Assembly (NCBI RefSeq): GCF_000286835.2
Contig: NZ_AJYD02000038.1
Location: 2,310,388-2,344,017 of the forward strand
Direction of reading: 5' to 3'
Source of the DNA: Enterovibrio norvegicus FF-33
GTDB taxonomy: Bacteria > Pseudomonadota > Gammaproteobacteria > Enterobacterales > Vibrionaceae
DNA length: 33,630 nt
Part shown: positions 32,716 to 33,630 of the stretch, one piece after another
Layout of the letters: every line of letters begins with the position of its first letter
How positions within the stretch are numbered: position 1 is the stretch's first letter
The notes under the pieces: generated by a model
What the model saw: only the letters and a program-made list of their open reading frames with translations
Told to the model about the DNA's origin: nothing
Database searches by the model: none
Position numbers and translations under genes: made by a program

Positions 32716-32885
32716 CGTGGACAAGCACATTAAGAAAAATATTATCAGATACATTCGTTCAACACCCTAAGCTCAAAGACACTTAGTAAAGATGAATGGT
32801 TGGCTTTGGAACAATAAGCTTTTCATATTACTTGATTGCCAACCATTTTTATTGCTAATGGCTCATCAGGCCTCAACGCTACCCA
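32716..32885 (+). repeat. Repeat copy E (most decayed)
   Basis: Recognisable through CGTGGACAAGCACATTAAG, GATGAATGGTTGGC and the perfect inverted pair AATGGTTGGC (32795-32804) / GCCAACCATT (32838-32847). The RAYT start is degraded: ATG 32858 is followed by a deletion and frame loss. Sequence to about 33066 holds no convincing gene. Confidence 0.7.
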
Positions 32886-33066
32886 TTATTGCCTCCACAA
32901 CTCTGCCTTACGTTTTCTGTCCATGGGTTTGGTGAGATTTGGTCGGGCAAGTGCTCGTTATCACAGCGTTAGCACAAAGTTTGCGACGAAAGCCGTGCAA
33001 TTACGTGAATGTGAATTTTGGCACCCAGTTAATATAGAAGTCTGTTTTCTAGAAATTATTGAATAG

Positions 33067-33585
33067 ATGTCTAAAAAGTACCTACGTATTCTATTGATAC
33101 TACTCTTTTCGCCAATGTTCTTGCTTCTCGTGTATGTCGCTGTTGGCACGCCGATGAAGATTGGATATGGGTGTTATATTTCTAAAAACTGGAATGCGAT
33201 TCCAGCAAAGATAATTCATGCCGAAGTCGACTCTTTGAAATATCAAGATACGAATGGTCGCTGGAAAACCTCCTACTCTCCCAAGGTTTCATATGAATAT
33301 AACTATAATGATACGGTGTATGTAGGCAATCGTTATTCATGGGTGAAATCATATGATAATGATGAGCTACACGATGCAGCCAAGAGGCTTGTGTATAGAA
33401 AGCAGAAAGAGAAAGAAATAACAATATTCGTTAATCCCGCAAAGCCTAGTGAGGCTGTTGTCGAAAGGATGTGTGATAGTGGCGCTTTCAAATCATATAC
33501 GTTTGGAGGCGTTTTTATATTTTCCATCGTCAGTATATTTATCGCTGCATTTTTATTTTCAAGACGAAAAAGACGCAATCATTAA
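33067..33585 (+). CDS. DUF3592-like membrane protein
   Basis: 172 residues. Two hydrophobic segments, about residues 7-29 (RILLILLFSPMFLLLVYVAV) and 146-165 (GGVFIFSIVSIFIAAFLFS), enclose an extracytoplasmic or cytosolic beta-rich domain with the DUF3592 pattern (IPAKIIHAEVDS, SYSPKVSYEYNYNDTVYVGNR, KEKEITIFVNPAKPSEAVVE). A basic tail (RRKRRNH) suggests an inside C-terminus. DUF3592 proteins are uncharacterised. No good ribosome site is seen before the ATG. It begins 107 bases after the degraded repeat E region and fits the row of small orphan genes; the window ends 45 bases after its stop. Confidence 0.75.
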   Translation: MSKKYLRILLILLFSPMFLLLVYVAVGTPMKIGYGCYISKNWNAIPAKIIHAEVDSLKYQDTNGRWKTSYSPKVSYEYNYNDTVYVGNRYSWVKSYDNDELHDAAKRLVYRKQKEKEITIFVNPAKPSEAVVERMCDSGAFKSYTFGGVFIFSIVSIFIAAFLFSRRKRRNH

Positions 33586-33630
33586 TGATGTAACAACTGG
33601 GATTGGTACTAATCCCCACCACCGCATCCT

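Noticed and set aside
32836-33066. 76-codon plus-strand ORF in repeat E
   Set aside because: It starts inside the conserved right arm of the repeat and crosses degraded RAYT sequence; it has no family signature or ribosome site.
33599-33616. Inverted repeat GGGATT/AATCCC at the right end
   Set aside because: Only 6-base arms at the window edge; cannot be judged without the following sequence.
29500-33630. Chromosomal integron (VCR/attC cassettes) as explanation of the array
   Set aside because: The repeats do not show the RYYYAAC and GTTRRRY core sites bracketing an attC, and copies run into a RAYT coding start instead. No integrase is present in the window.
1-33630. CRISPR array or prophage
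   Set aside because: No regularly spaced short repeats with unique spacers and no phage structural, integrase or lysis genes were seen. The repeats present are long, irregularly spaced and related to RAYT elements.

Overview
The window looks like chromosomal DNA of a marine gammaproteobacterium of the family Vibrionaceae (Vibrio, Grimontia, Enterovibrio or Photobacterium type). The order torA-torD-purR-tfoY, a c-di-GMP-I riboswitch in front of tfoY, and a ynjBCD-F cluster all fit. This placement is inferred from recognised protein families and motifs; no search was run.

Layout. 1-3179: respiratory TMAO reductase TorA (5' end outside the window) and its chaperone TorD. 3180-4730: PurR repressor with a candidate PurR operator and a long, hairpin-rich leader. 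4978-5785: c-di-GMP-I riboswitch and the TfoX-family regulator TfoY. 6104-6548: perfect CRP-like palindrome and a small membrane protein. 7038-13378: probable operon of a membrane-anchored flavin disulfide reductase (TVP38/DedA-like domain fused to a mercuric/dihydrolipoamide-reductase-like domain), the YnjBCD ABC importer, and the CDP-alcohol phosphatidyltransferase YnjF. 13442-16579 (minus strand): a DsbA/FrnE-fold protein, a TTC38-like TPR protein and a RIO-type kinase. 16898-17548: a tiny DUF6435-like protein and two decayed fragments (LysR C-terminus and SnoaL-like C-terminus) that one deletion would explain. 17652-23612 (minus strand): a three-gene exported module of one large lipoprotein and two tandem paralogous MORN-like repeat proteins. 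24250-29223: TetR repressor divergent from an RND efflux pair, with twin operators between them.

29281-33630 is different in character: visibly AT-richer, with orphan genes separated by five copies of a roughly 120-350 bp repeat. Each repeat begins with a GGGGACAGGCAC-type motif, and the less decayed copies run into the 5' end of a REP-associated tyrosine transposase (RAYT) gene. Three of the four orphan genes (a PD-(D/E)XK-like protein and two single-anchor membrane proteins) are followed 17-56 bp downstream of their stop by a repeat copy. The fourth (DUF3592-like) reaches the window end.

The two regions most likely to hold something undescribed are the repeat-delimited orphan-gene array (29.5-33.6 kb) and the exported lipoprotein/MORN module (17.6-23.6 kb). 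The rest is mostly well-known housekeeping or accessory content with some good regulatory detail.
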